Source: Bacteroidales bacterium (GTDB lineage Bacteria; Bacteroidota; Bacteroidia; Bacteroidales; JAADGE01). Taken from it: a DNA stretch of 5,685 nucleotides. This document shows positions 1 to 5,613 of the stretch, piece after piece. The notes under the pieces were generated by a model, which saw only the letters and a list, made by a program, of their open reading frames with translations, was not told where the DNA came from and did no database searches. The stretch covers positions 1 to 5,685 of the forward strand of contig JANTGL010000185.1 of the NCBI GenBank assembly GCA_024762915.1, read 5' to 3'. Made by a program: the position numbers and the translations under genes. The stretch's first letter is position 1. Each line of letters opens with the position of its first letter.

Positions 1-1
1 C

Positions 2-592
2 TTGTTTAGTATCTCAGGAAATTTATTGTTCGCACAAAATGACGATGATTTATTAAATGATTTGAATGATCAATCGGAAGTTCAACTGTTACCTCAAAAA
101 TTTCTTTTTACACAAAAAATATTTTGGGGACAAAAAGGTTTAATGCGAAACTTTAAAGCATTTGAATTAACACCTGAAAACAGAACAAAAGAATTAAAAA
201 TACGGAGTTATTTTTTTAAAGCACATCAAACTTTAGGATTAGTAACTTCTGCAGGAATGATTGCACAAGGAATAGTCGGATGGAAATTATACAACGGGAA
301 TTATCAATTAAAGGGTTTACATGAAGGATTGGCAACAGGTGTGAATATTGCCTATTTTACTACGGCATCCTTAGCACTGTTTGCACCGCCTAAAATTATT
401 CCCGAACACAAAGGATACAGCAGCATTAAAGTTCACAGAGCTTTGGCAATTATCCATTTATCAAGTATGATTGCGACAAATGTATTATCTTGGTATGTTG
501 CAGATAATCCAAACTTACGTCCGTATCACAGAGCTGCGGCATTTACGGTATTCGGATCTTTTTTGGCAGCCGAAATAATCATTAAATTCTAA
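2..592 (+). CDS. Cytochrome b561-like four-helix membrane protein, 5' end missing
   Basis: Partial gene: the frame is open at the left window edge, and the TTG at position 2 is more likely an internal Leu codon than the start. The first visible residues (LFSISGNLLFAQ) look like the end of a signal peptide, followed by an acidic stretch (NDDDLLNDLND). After about 70 soluble residues come four hydrophobic segments, roughly residues 74-96, 108-130, 143-165 and 176-195. Histidines lie near the helix ends (H75, H107, H145, H152, H176), the pattern expected of a b-type haem-binding four-helix bundle such as cytochrome b561/YceJ. The gene for a YceI-family protein starts 11 bp downstream, matching the known yceJ-yceI pairing, so the two are probably co-transcribed. 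Inferred role: electron transfer in the inner membrane. Haem binding is inferred from histidine placement only. It could instead be another four-helix haem or quinone protein. Confidence 0.6.
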   Translation: MFSISGNLLFAQNDDDLLNDLNDQSEVQLLPQKFLFTQKIFWGQKGLMRNFKAFELTPENRTKELKIRSYFFKAHQTLGLVTSAGMIAQGIVGWKLYNGNYQLKGLHEGLATGVNIAYFTTASLALFAPPKIIPEHKGYSSIKVHRALAIIHLSSMIATNVLSWYVADNPNLRPYHRAAAFTVFGSFLAAEIIIKF

Positions 593-603
593 ACTCTTTT
601 ATT

Positions 604-1143
604 ATGAAAATTCTATTTTCATCTTTATTGATATTTTTTTCTCTCACGGTTTTGCTCGGACAAGAAACCGAAAAAGTAAAAGCCGATATTTCACTCTCAA
701 GCGTAACTTATGCCATGAGCCACCCTTTGCATGATTGGGAAGGTGTTAATAAGAATGTACGTTCAATTATTGTAAGGGATAAACAAAGCAAAAAAATACA
801 AAAAGTTGCCGTTGCTCTCGGAGTGGCGGATTTTAACAGCGGAAATGCCAACAGAGACTCGCATGCTATTGAAGTCCTTGAAGGATTAACATATCCGACA
901 GTTACATTTAACAGTAATTCAATTGATTATCAGGAAAATAGTATAAAAATAAGCGGAACCTTAACTTTTCATAATATAAAAAAAGTGATGACATTTTCAG
1001 TTTTACATAAATCTTTGAAAGGGAGGGAAGCATATTCCGGTACTTTTGATGTCGATATGACTGAATTTAAGGTAAAACCGCCCTCTTTAATGAATATGGC
1101 GACGGATAAAACTATAAAAATCAGTTTTTTTCTGGTGTTTTAA
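604..1143 (+). CDS. Exported YceI-family (lipocalin-like) protein
   Basis: The product has 179 residues, close to the usual YceI length of about 190. An N-terminal signal peptide (MKILFSSLLIFFSLTVLLGQ) predicts export to the periplasm. Family features in order are: a first strand with SxVxYxMSHPLHDWEG (H40 and H43), the SGNANRDSH block at residues 79-87, LTYPTVTF at 95-102, and the GTLTFHNIKK strand at 118-127. YceI proteins form a beta-barrel that binds polyisoprenoid or similar amphiphilic lipids. Their exact role is unsettled; links to stress and to the adjacent cytochrome b561 are known in enterobacteria. The ATG at 604 is chosen because the signal peptide begins there and the preceding gene ends 11 bp upstream. 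There is no clear Shine-Dalgarno, as is usual in Bacteroidota. I see no convincing terminator after the stop; only a weak 5-bp A/T stem occurs around 1155-1171. Confidence 0.85.
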   Translation: MKILFSSLLIFFSLTVLLGQETEKVKADISLSSVTYAMSHPLHDWEGVNKNVRSIIVRDKQSKKIQKVAVALGVADFNSGNANRDSHAIEVLEGLTYPTVTFNSNSIDYQENSIKISGTLTFHNIKKVMTFSVLHKSLKGREAYSGTFDVDMTEFKVKPPSLMNMATDKTIKISFFLVF

Positions 1144-1182
1144 ATATTAATTTTTGAAATTCCCTTTTTCAGATTGCATTTA

Positions 1183-1186
1183 ACGG
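1183..1186. repeat. Target-site duplication, left copy (ACGG)
   Basis: ACGG directly abuts the outer end of the left terminal inverted repeat, and the same four bases abut the right one at 2904-2907. A matched 4-bp direct repeat exactly outside both inverted repeats supports the proposed element ends. A chance match of four bases is possible, but its placement next to both ends makes that unlikely. Confidence 0.7.
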
Positions 1187-1205
1187 CAGTCTGTCTAAAA
1201 ACCCC
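1187..1205 (+). repeat. IS left terminal inverted repeat
   Basis: CAGTCTGTCTAAAAACCCC matches the reverse complement of the right end (CAGACTGTCTAAAAACTCC) at 17 of 19 positions. The similarity stops immediately inside position 1205. Confidence 0.85.
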
Positions 1206-1249
1206 TGCCGATTTTAAAATTATGTTCAAATATAAACACTTTTAAGCAA

Positions 1250-2794
1250 TTATTTTAAAAATACAGGAATAAAATTATTGAATATAAAGACTAACTTAAA
1301 TCGGCTTATTTTTACGTTTATATCAGCTAAATATCGGATAAACAGTAAAATAAGATCTTTCAGATAAGTCTTAAAAGTGCCTGCTCCGAGAAGATTTATA
1401 AGTCTTCGCATATTATATGCCGTAAATATTAATCCCACATCAGCTTCGGCTCTTTTTTTATATTTCTTAGTCATAATGTAATTAAATCCCCATTGCCGCT
1501 TGATGGTTCCGTAGGGATGCTCAACGATTGCCTGTCTTTGTTTGTAATAGTTTTCGGTTTCTTTTATTCTGCTTTTGTTATTTTCAATAAGTTCTTGATA
1601 TTCACTTCTTTGTATGGCTTTTCCGTATTTGGCTTTCGAGCATTGCTCTTTTACCGGACAGTTTTTGCAGGCTTTGGTGGTATAACGTTTAAACTTGTAA
1701 GTAGCTCCTTTGTGAAGTTTGCCGGTGGTTCTTAATTTGTTTCCTTGCGGACAAATGTAACAGTCTTCTTTGTTCAGATACACAAAATTTTCTACATTAT
1801 AAGCATGATCGGGAGCATTAGTTGCAACTTTGGGAACGGCAACCAATACCTTTATGCCGAGTTTATCGGCAATTTTAAATTCTGTTCCTGTGTGATAGCC
1901 TTTGTCATAAAGAGCAGTAAAATTGTTGGTTTCGAGGATGCTTTTTGCTCTGCGGAGCATATTGCCCATGGCTTTACCGTCGTTGGTATCGGTAACTTTA
2001 TAGTCTATCAGGATTTTATTTTTTTCATCAACCGTAGTTTGAACATTATATGCTACTTCGGTTATGTTGTTGCGGGTAATCATGTGCCGACTTTCAGGGT
2101 CGGAAGTTGAGATTTGTTTTTCTCCGGTTTCTTTCAATTGTTTTTCTAAATTTTTATAAACCTTTTTTCGATTATTATGTTTTTCGATTTCAGCTTTTAT
2201 CTTTTTTTCATTTTCCTCTTTTTGCTTATTATCAATATTTTTATCACCATCATTTTCAGCAAGTTGATTATTGTATTCTTTGAGTTTATTGTCGATGTAT
2301 GCAAGATGTCTTTCAATTTTCTTTTGGTTGAAATTGTTTTTCTTGCTGTTTTGAGCTCGTAATTTTGTGCTGTCTCCGGCAATGAGTTTTCCGCCGATAA
2401 GCTCAAAGTTTTTGGCAATTTGTACTGTTGCTCTGAAAACTTTTTTGATGGCTTTCGGGTTGTCTCTGCGGAAATTGGAAATGGTGTTGTGGTCAGGTGA
2501 TAAACCTTTGAGAAGCCAGATGACTTCAATATTTATTTTAGTTGCTTTTTCTAAATCTCTTGATGAACGCAGTTTGTTAAGATAACCATAGATGTAAAGT
2601 TTAAGAAGATCTTTTGGATGATAAGCCGGTCGACCGTTTTCGATATGGTCAACTTTAAAACCCATCACTTCAACATCAAGACTTTCGGCAAACAAATCTA
2701 TTAATCTTATTTCATTATTTTGTTCAACGGCATCATCAAGTGATACAGGAAAAAGAACGAGTTGATTTCTGTTGTGTCCGGTGATGTATTTCAT
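1250..2794 (-). CDS. IS1182-family DDE transposase
   Basis: The product has 514 residues and is full length for the family. The N-terminal ~120 residues form the DUF772/InsH-type helical DNA-binding region (GRPAYHPKDLLKLYIYGYLNKLRSSRDLE, and SPDHNTISNFRR at 99-110). The catalytic RNase H-like core shows D141 in LIAGDSTKLRA, D297 in ALYDKGYH and E425 in VEHPYGTIKRQWGF, a complete DDE triad. A lysine- and glutamate-rich stretch at about residues 155-222 is probably coiled coil. Between the second D and the E lies a cysteine cluster (C345, C348, C376, C379, C385) that may bind zinc, as in many relatives. The catalytic domain ends in YNMRRLINLL, followed by a hydrophobic tail. The role is cut-and-paste transposition of the surrounding element. 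The ATG at 2794 fits the family N terminus and lies about 90 bp inside the right repeat. No frameshift or internal stop is seen. Confidence 0.93.
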   Translation of the reverse strand: MKYITGHNRNQLVLFPVSLDDAVEQNNEIRLIDLFAESLDVEVMGFKVDHIENGRPAYHPKDLLKLYIYGYLNKLRSSRDLEKATKINIEVIWLLKGLSPDHNTISNFRRDNPKAIKKVFRATVQIAKNFELIGGKLIAGDSTKLRAQNSKKNNFNQKKIERHLAYIDNKLKEYNNQLAENDGDKNIDNKQKEENEKKIKAEIEKHNNRKKVYKNLEKQLKETGEKQISTSDPESRHMITRNNITEVAYNVQTTVDEKNKILIDYKVTDTNDGKAMGNMLRRAKSILETNNFTALYDKGYHTGTEFKIADKLGIKVLVAVPKVATNAPDHAYNVENFVYLNKEDCYICPQGNKLRTTGKLHKGATYKFKRYTTKACKNCPVKEQCSKAKYGKAIQRSEYQELIENNKSRIKETENYYKQRQAIVEHPYGTIKRQWGFNYIMTKKYKKRAEADVGLIFTAYNMRRLINLLGAGTFKTYLKDLILLFIRYLADINVKISRFKLVFIFNNFIPVFLK

Positions 2795-2826
2795 AGCCGG
2801 AAATTACTGAAAATCTATGAAAAAGA

Positions 2827-2835
2827 CAAATATTA
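2827..2835 (-). promoter_or_regulatory. Possible transposase promoter -7 box
   Basis: On the minus strand this reads TAATATTTG, close to the Bacteroidota -7 consensus TAnnTTTG but with one extra base between TA and TTTG. It lies about 33 bases before the transposase ATG, which would give a short leader. No -33 TTTG is found at the usual spacing. In such AT-rich DNA this is weak evidence. Confidence 0.22.
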
Positions 2836-2884
2836 TCGGTATTTTTTTTGATGATTTTATGAACAAAAATTATTGGTGAAATAT

Positions 2885-2903
2885 GGAGTTTTTAGACAGT
2901 CTG
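2885..2903 (-). repeat. IS right terminal inverted repeat
   Basis: Read on the minus strand this is CAGACTGTCTAAAAACTCC, pairing with the left end at 17 of 19 positions. ACGG follows immediately outside it. Confidence 0.85.
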
Positions 2904-2907
2904 ACGG
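2904..2907. repeat. Target-site duplication, right copy (ACGG)
   Basis: Second copy of the 4-bp repeat flanking the IS; see the copy at 1183. On the minus strand it reads CCGT, and the G and T fall on the proposed recombination point of the attC-like site. Confidence 0.7.
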
Positions 2908-3029
2908 TTTGAATATGGTGCGTTTGGCATTTCAACGCTCCAATTTTTCAAGTTACTACTATGTTTCTTAATTGCTGTCATTTCTCAAATTAGCACTATC
3001 TGCCAAATGCACTATATTTTTTGTTGTGC
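2905..3029 (-). repeat. attC-like long imperfect palindrome 3' of the gene
   Basis: The outer arms are 2912-2929 and 3001-3018, pairing at 16 of 18 positions (core GTGCGTTTGGCA against TGCCAAATGCAC). An inner stem is formed by 2937-2946 (GCTCCAATTT) and 2987-2994 (AAATTAGC), leaving two unpaired bases on one arm. The apical region is about 40 nt. The 5' box GCACAAC (minus, 3029-3023) differs from RYYYAAC at one position. The 3' box was split by the IS and rejoins as GTTAAAT. The overall length of about 125-131 nt, two nested stems with bulged bases and a variable apex are all within the attC range. It may also act as the transcription terminator of the gene. The palindrome is certain; the attC identity is not. 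Confidence 0.5.
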
Positions 3030-3036
3030 ATAGTAT
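3021..3036 (+). repeat. 16-bp inverted repeat, 3' side of the exported-protein gene
   Basis: TTGTTGTGCATAGTAT lies immediately beyond the stop codon of the minus-strand gene. It pairs with ATATTATGCACAACAA at 3803-3818 at 15 of 16 positions, so the repeat pair brackets the single gene. Confidence 0.8.
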
Positions 3037-3783
3037 TTAATCTTTTCCTTTCGGGATAGTTCCATTCATCCATTCTTTTATTTGAAGCTCTGAACCTGGC
3101 ATCATTGCCATTTGCTTGCTATCTAAATCTATAATACCAAAAGTCAAAATATGATAGTCAGTTTTATTGTATTTTTTTGCAACCTTATCATCTTCCACCT
3201 TTGATACATAGCCTATTAGCCTAATAATTTTTCCTTCTTTCTCATATCCACTATTCACAAGAGAAGCAATCCAAATAGTTTTACCACCTTCCAATTTCAC
3301 TTCATAATACGGCTTGTCATTATGTGCTGTATGCACTTCTGTTACAAGTCCGTTGAATGCAACTATTTCTCCATTTAATTCTTCTATTCTCATTAAATCC
3401 TTTCCAGTGAAATTAGTTGGAAAGGGTGTTATACCTTCATCGTCACTCACCTTGTTGGCTTCATTTTCCAAATCCTTCTCAATAGTCTGTTTTACATTCT
3501 TACAGTTTGTCAAAACGGACGGTTCAATCTGATTAATTACTTTATTCAAATTATTCCCTTCAAGTAATACTTTATTTTCAGCTTCTGTCGAATTATTCAT
3601 AATGTGATTAATCTTGTCATCTGAACATTCTTTTAGTTTCTTTTTTAATTCAGATTTGTCTGTAACCTCTCCAACACAATCACAAATTTCATTAGTAACT
3701 CTTTCAACGATACTTTCAACACTTTGCGAAAAGATATTTGTTGAAATTAGAATAATGATACTTAAAAATATTATTTTTTTCAT
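3037..3783 (-). CDS. Exported protein with Cys-containing helical region and OB-fold-like domain, function unknown
   Basis: The product has 248 residues and I do not recognise a named family. An N-terminal signal peptide (MKKIIFLSIIILISTNIFS) with likely cleavage near Q20 predicts export. Residues 21-110 are charged and probably helical, with cysteines C34, C36, C53 and C94 that could form two disulfides. Residues about 135-215 alternate hydrophobic and polar residues as strands (GEIVAFNGLVTEV, PYYEVKLEGGKTIWIASL, GKIIRLIGYVSKV), suggesting a small OB-fold-like barrel. I chose the ATG at 3783 because the signal peptide starts there. A GTG 30 bases further upstream (3813) is in frame but lies inside the inverted repeat and would add ten polar residues before the signal peptide. 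The gene lies alone, with repeats on both sides and pckA upstream beyond a terminator, so it probably has its own promoter or depends on a neighbouring one. Its cargo-like position suggests horizontal acquisition. Confidence 0.8.
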   Translation of the reverse strand: MKKIIFLSIIILISTNIFSQSVESIVERVTNEICDCVGEVTDKSELKKKLKECSDDKINHIMNNSTEAENKVLLEGNNLNKVINQIEPSVLTNCKNVKQTIEKDLENEANKVSDDEGITPFPTNFTGKDLMRIEELNGEIVAFNGLVTEVHTAHNDKPYYEVKLEGGKTIWIASLVNSGYEKEGKIIRLIGYVSKVEDDKVAKKYNKTDYHILTFGIIDLDSKQMAMMPGSELQIKEWMNGTIPKGKD

Positions 3784-3802
3784 ACGATAATTTTCTGTTC
3801 CT

Positions 3803-3818
3803 ATATTATGCACAACAA
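3803..3818 (+). repeat. 16-bp inverted repeat, 5' side of the exported-protein gene
   Basis: ATATTATGCACAACAA is the partner of 3021-3036 (15/16). On the minus strand it contains GTTGTGC, the proposed cassette-start core. It overlaps an 8-bp palindrome ACAATTGT (3815-3822). Confidence 0.8.
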
Positions 3819-3819
3819 T

Positions 3820-3880
3820 TGTGTAACGCTATTATCGTTATTTCGATTATAGCTGCTACGCTGTTTCAGGCATCTAATGT
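3820..3880 (-). repeat. Hairpin repeat upstream of the cassette-like gene
   Basis: A stem of 10 bp with one mismatch is formed by GCTATTATCG (3828-3837) and CGATTATAGC (3844-3853) around a 6-nt loop. On the minus strand it is preceded by ATTAGATGCCTGAAACAGCGTAGCAG and followed by CGTTACAC. AGCGTAGCA and AGCGTTACA on either side of the stem are also similar as direct repeats (7/9). No gene lies here. By position it may be the remnant of a previous attC-like site or a boundary element of the unit; this is inference. Confidence 0.4.
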
Positions 3881-3939
3881 ATTATTTTTTAGATATTAAT
3901 CAAAAGACTTTGAGATATTTTTATAAATCTGAATATACA

Positions 3940-3975
3940 AAAATACCGAACCTTATCTTTTGGGTTCGGTATTTT
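3940..3975 (-). terminator. Rho-independent terminator of pckA
   Basis: A perfect 13-bp stem is formed by AAAATACCGAACC (3940-3952) and GGTTCGGTATTTT (3963-3975), with a 10-nt loop. On the minus strand it begins 21 bases after the pckA stop codon and ends in a run of five T. The plus-strand reading also ends in four T, so it may stop transcription from both sides and insulate pckA from the mobile region. Confidence 0.88.
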
Positions 3976-3996
3976 AAATATTCATCTAACTTTAAA

Positions 3997-5613
3997 TTAT
4001 ATTTGCGGACCGGCCGAAACAAGTTTAGCAACATCTTCGTTATCCGTAAAGAATTCAAAATTTTTAATAAATCGTTGACCTAAATCTTTTGCGGCTGCAT
4101 CCCAATCGGCAGGATTTGCCCAAAGATTTCTCGGATTTAATAATTTACTGTCAACATTTTTTACTGTTTTAGGAATTGCCAAGTTGAATACAGGAACCGT
4201 TTCAAATTCGCCATTATCCAATGAACCGTCAAGAATCGCATTTATAATATTTCTTGTCGAAGGTAAATCAATACGTTTTCCGGTTCCGTATGCACCGCCG
4301 ATCCAACCGGTATTAACCAAATAAGCCGTTGCACCGTGCATTTCCATTTTACGAATTAATTCTTCTGCATATTTAGCCGGGTCAAGCAATAAGAAAGCGG
4401 CACCGAAGCAAGCAGAAAATGACGGTTGAGGTTCTTTAATTCCGCGTTCGGTACCGGCAACTTTTGCCGTATATCCGCTGATAAAATGATATTTTGTTTG
4501 GTCGGGAGTTAATTTTGATACCGGAGGTAACACTCCGAAAGCATCCGCCGTAAGGAAAATAACTTTTTTAGCATGACCTGCTTTAGAAACCGGTTTCACG
4601 ATATTTTCAATATGATAAATCGGATAAGAAACACGCGTGTTTTGCGTTTTTGAAGTATCGGAAAAATCAATATCACCGTTATCTTTTATAACCACATTTT
4701 CGAGAAGTGCATCTCTTTTAATAGCTCCGTAGATATCAGGTTCTTTTTCGGGGTCTAAATCAATTGTTTTTGCATAACAACCGCCTTCGAAATTAAAAAC
4801 TCCGTCATCGTCCCATCCGTGTTCATCATCACCGATTAAAGCACGATTCGGATCGGCAGACAAAGTTGTTTTTCCGGTTCCGGATAAACCGAAGAAAATA
4901 GCCACATCTCCGTCTTTACCGACATTTGCCGAGCAGTGCATAGCTGCAATTCCTTTCAAAGGAAGAAGGTAATTCATAACGGAAAAGAAACCTTTTTTTA
5001 TTTCACCTCCGTACCAAGTACCGCCGACGCAGGCCATTTTTTCTTTTAAATTAAAGGCAGCATAAACTTCACTGTGCAAACCGTGTTCTTTCCATTTCGG
5101 ATTATTGGTTTTTGCAGCATTAATCATTACATAATCAGGTTCAAAATTTGCCATTTCTTCTTCCGTCGGTCGGATAAACATATTCTTAACGAAATGAGCC
5201 ATCCATGCTACCTCTGTAATAACTCTGATAGCAATTCTTGTATCTTCATTAGCACCGGCAAAACCGTCCTGCACATAAAGTTTTTTGCCCGATAAATGTT
5301 TGGCACTGTTTTCTTTTAAATCTTTCCAAATTTCTTCAGAAATGGGTTTATTGTCAGATGCAGGTCTATGTTCGTTTCGCCACCAAATATTTTTTTCGGA
5401 AGTTTCTTCTTTAACAATGTATTTGTCTTTGGGAGAACGACCGGTATAAATTCCGGTATCAACCGAAACAGCTCCTAAGTTAGTCAAATATCCCTTTTCA
5501 TAACCTTCTAACTCAGGGTTCATCTCATGTTTGTACAGTTCATCATACGATAAATTATGATAAATTTCTTTTACGTCAGTAATGCCGTACTTTTTTAAAT
5601 CTAATGTTGCCAT
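3997..5613 (-). CDS. pckA: Phosphoenolpyruvate carboxykinase (ATP)
   Basis: The product has 538 residues, the full length for the bacterial ATP-type enzyme. It interconverts oxaloacetate + ATP and phosphoenolpyruvate + CO2 + ADP in the cytoplasm. This serves gluconeogenesis or, in many fermenting Bacteroidota, CO2 fixation towards succinate. Motifs in order are: GRSPKDK at 58-64 with substrate-binding R59; Y201 and K207 in YGGEIKKG; H226 in AMHCSANVG; the P-loop GLSGTGKTT at 242-250; the kinase-2 motif GDDEHGW at 261-267 with D263; R327 in QNTRVSY; and the FLTADAFGVLPP segment at 353-364. K207, H226 and D263 correspond to the Mn-binding residues of the E. coli enzyme (K213, H232, D269). The ATG at 5613 gives the expected N terminus. 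The leader is A/T-rich without a Shine-Dalgarno. The gene is single, followed by its own terminator, and shows no damage. Confidence 0.97.
   Translation of the reverse strand: MATLDLKKYGITDVKEIYHNLSYDELYKHEMNPELEGYEKGYLTNLGAVSVDTGIYTGRSPKDKYIVKEETSEKNIWWRNEHRPASDNKPISEEIWKDLKENSAKHLSGKKLYVQDGFAGANEDTRIAIRVITEVAWMAHFVKNMFIRPTEEEMANFEPDYVMINAAKTNNPKWKEHGLHSEVYAAFNLKEKMACVGGTWYGGEIKKGFFSVMNYLLPLKGIAAMHCSANVGKDGDVAIFFGLSGTGKTTLSADPNRALIGDDEHGWDDDGVFNFEGGCYAKTIDLDPEKEPDIYGAIKRDALLENVVIKDNGDIDFSDTSKTQNTRVSYPIYHIENIVKPVSKAGHAKKVIFLTADAFGVLPPVSKLTPDQTKYHFISGYTAKVAGTERGIKEPQPSFSACFGAAFLLLDPAKYAEELIRKMEMHGATAYLVNTGWIGGAYGTGKRIDLPSTRNIINAILDGSLDNGEFETVPVFNLAIPKTVKNVDSKLLNPRNLWANPADWDAAAKDLGQRFIKNFEFFTDNEDVAKLVSAGPQI

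Larger units (their letters stand above)
1187..2903 (-). mobile_element. Complete IS1182-family insertion sequence, 1717 bp
   Basis: The element runs between two 19-bp imperfect inverted repeats and is flanked by ACGG direct repeats. It holds a single intact transposase gene on the minus strand that fills nearly all of it, with 44 non-coding bases inside the left repeat and about 90 inside the right. The size fits the IS1182 family. Both ends and the reading frame are intact, so it looks recent and possibly still active. It lies in the gap between the convergent yceI-type gene and pckA, exactly at the edge of the cassette-like unit that follows. With the element and one ACGG copy removed, the flanks rejoin (minus strand) as AAACCGTTAAATGC. 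Confidence 0.88.
2905..3815 (-). mobile_element. Integron-cassette-like unit (one gene plus attC-like site)
   Basis: In the minus orientation this unit of about 911 bp has a 5' edge of G|TTGTGC (3816/3815), a short leader, one gene, and then a long imperfect palindrome ending in ...AAACCG at 2905. Integron cassettes have this order: the first bases of the cassette are complementary to the R'' box of the cassette's own 3' attC site. Here GTTGTGC at the start (3810-3816) is complementary to GCACAAC at 3029-3023, just after the stop codon. The match extends to 15 of 16 bases. When the IS is removed, the 3' junction reads G|TTAAAT, fitting GTTRRRY. There is no integrase and no clear array, so this would be an orphan cassette. 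It could instead be another kind of non-autonomous mobile repeat unit common to Bacteroidota. The assignment is inference. Confidence 0.42.

Noticed and set aside
1155..1171. Possible terminator after the yceI-type gene (TGAAA...TTTCA)
   Set aside because: The stem is only 5 bp and A/T-rich, so it cannot be told from chance in this composition.
2197..2529. A 110-residue minus-strand reading frame inside the transposase gene, in a different frame
   Set aside because: It overlaps the intact, motif-bearing transposase frame. Its composition is a shifted copy of lysine-rich codons and it shows no domain, so there is no reason to propose a frameshifted product.
1493..2585. Several plus-strand open frames opposite the transposase (1493-1735, 1745-2110, 2177-2362, 2367-2585)
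   Set aside because: They are antisense shadows, rich in Phe and Ile from the complement of Lys/Glu/Asn codons, with no recognisable domains.
3314..3532. Plus-strand open frame opposite the exported-protein gene
   Set aside because: Antisense shadow with no motif. The minus-strand frame has a signal peptide and coherent domain structure.
3784..3813. GTG start at 3813 for the exported-protein gene
   Set aside because: It would put ten polar residues in front of a good signal peptide and lies inside the 16-bp inverted repeat. The ATG at 3783 fits better.
3815..3822. Palindrome ACAATTGT as a possible operator
   Set aside because: Eight-base A/T-rich palindromes are common here. It overlaps the cassette-edge repeat, and no regulator is nearby.
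3877..4083. A 68-residue plus-strand open frame covering the pckA terminator and 3' end
   Set aside because: It runs through a 13-bp terminator stem and into pckA antisense. Its composition is that of AT-rich non-coding DNA.
5074..5295. Plus-strand open frame opposite pckA
   Set aside because: Antisense to a gene with complete catalytic motifs; no domain is visible.
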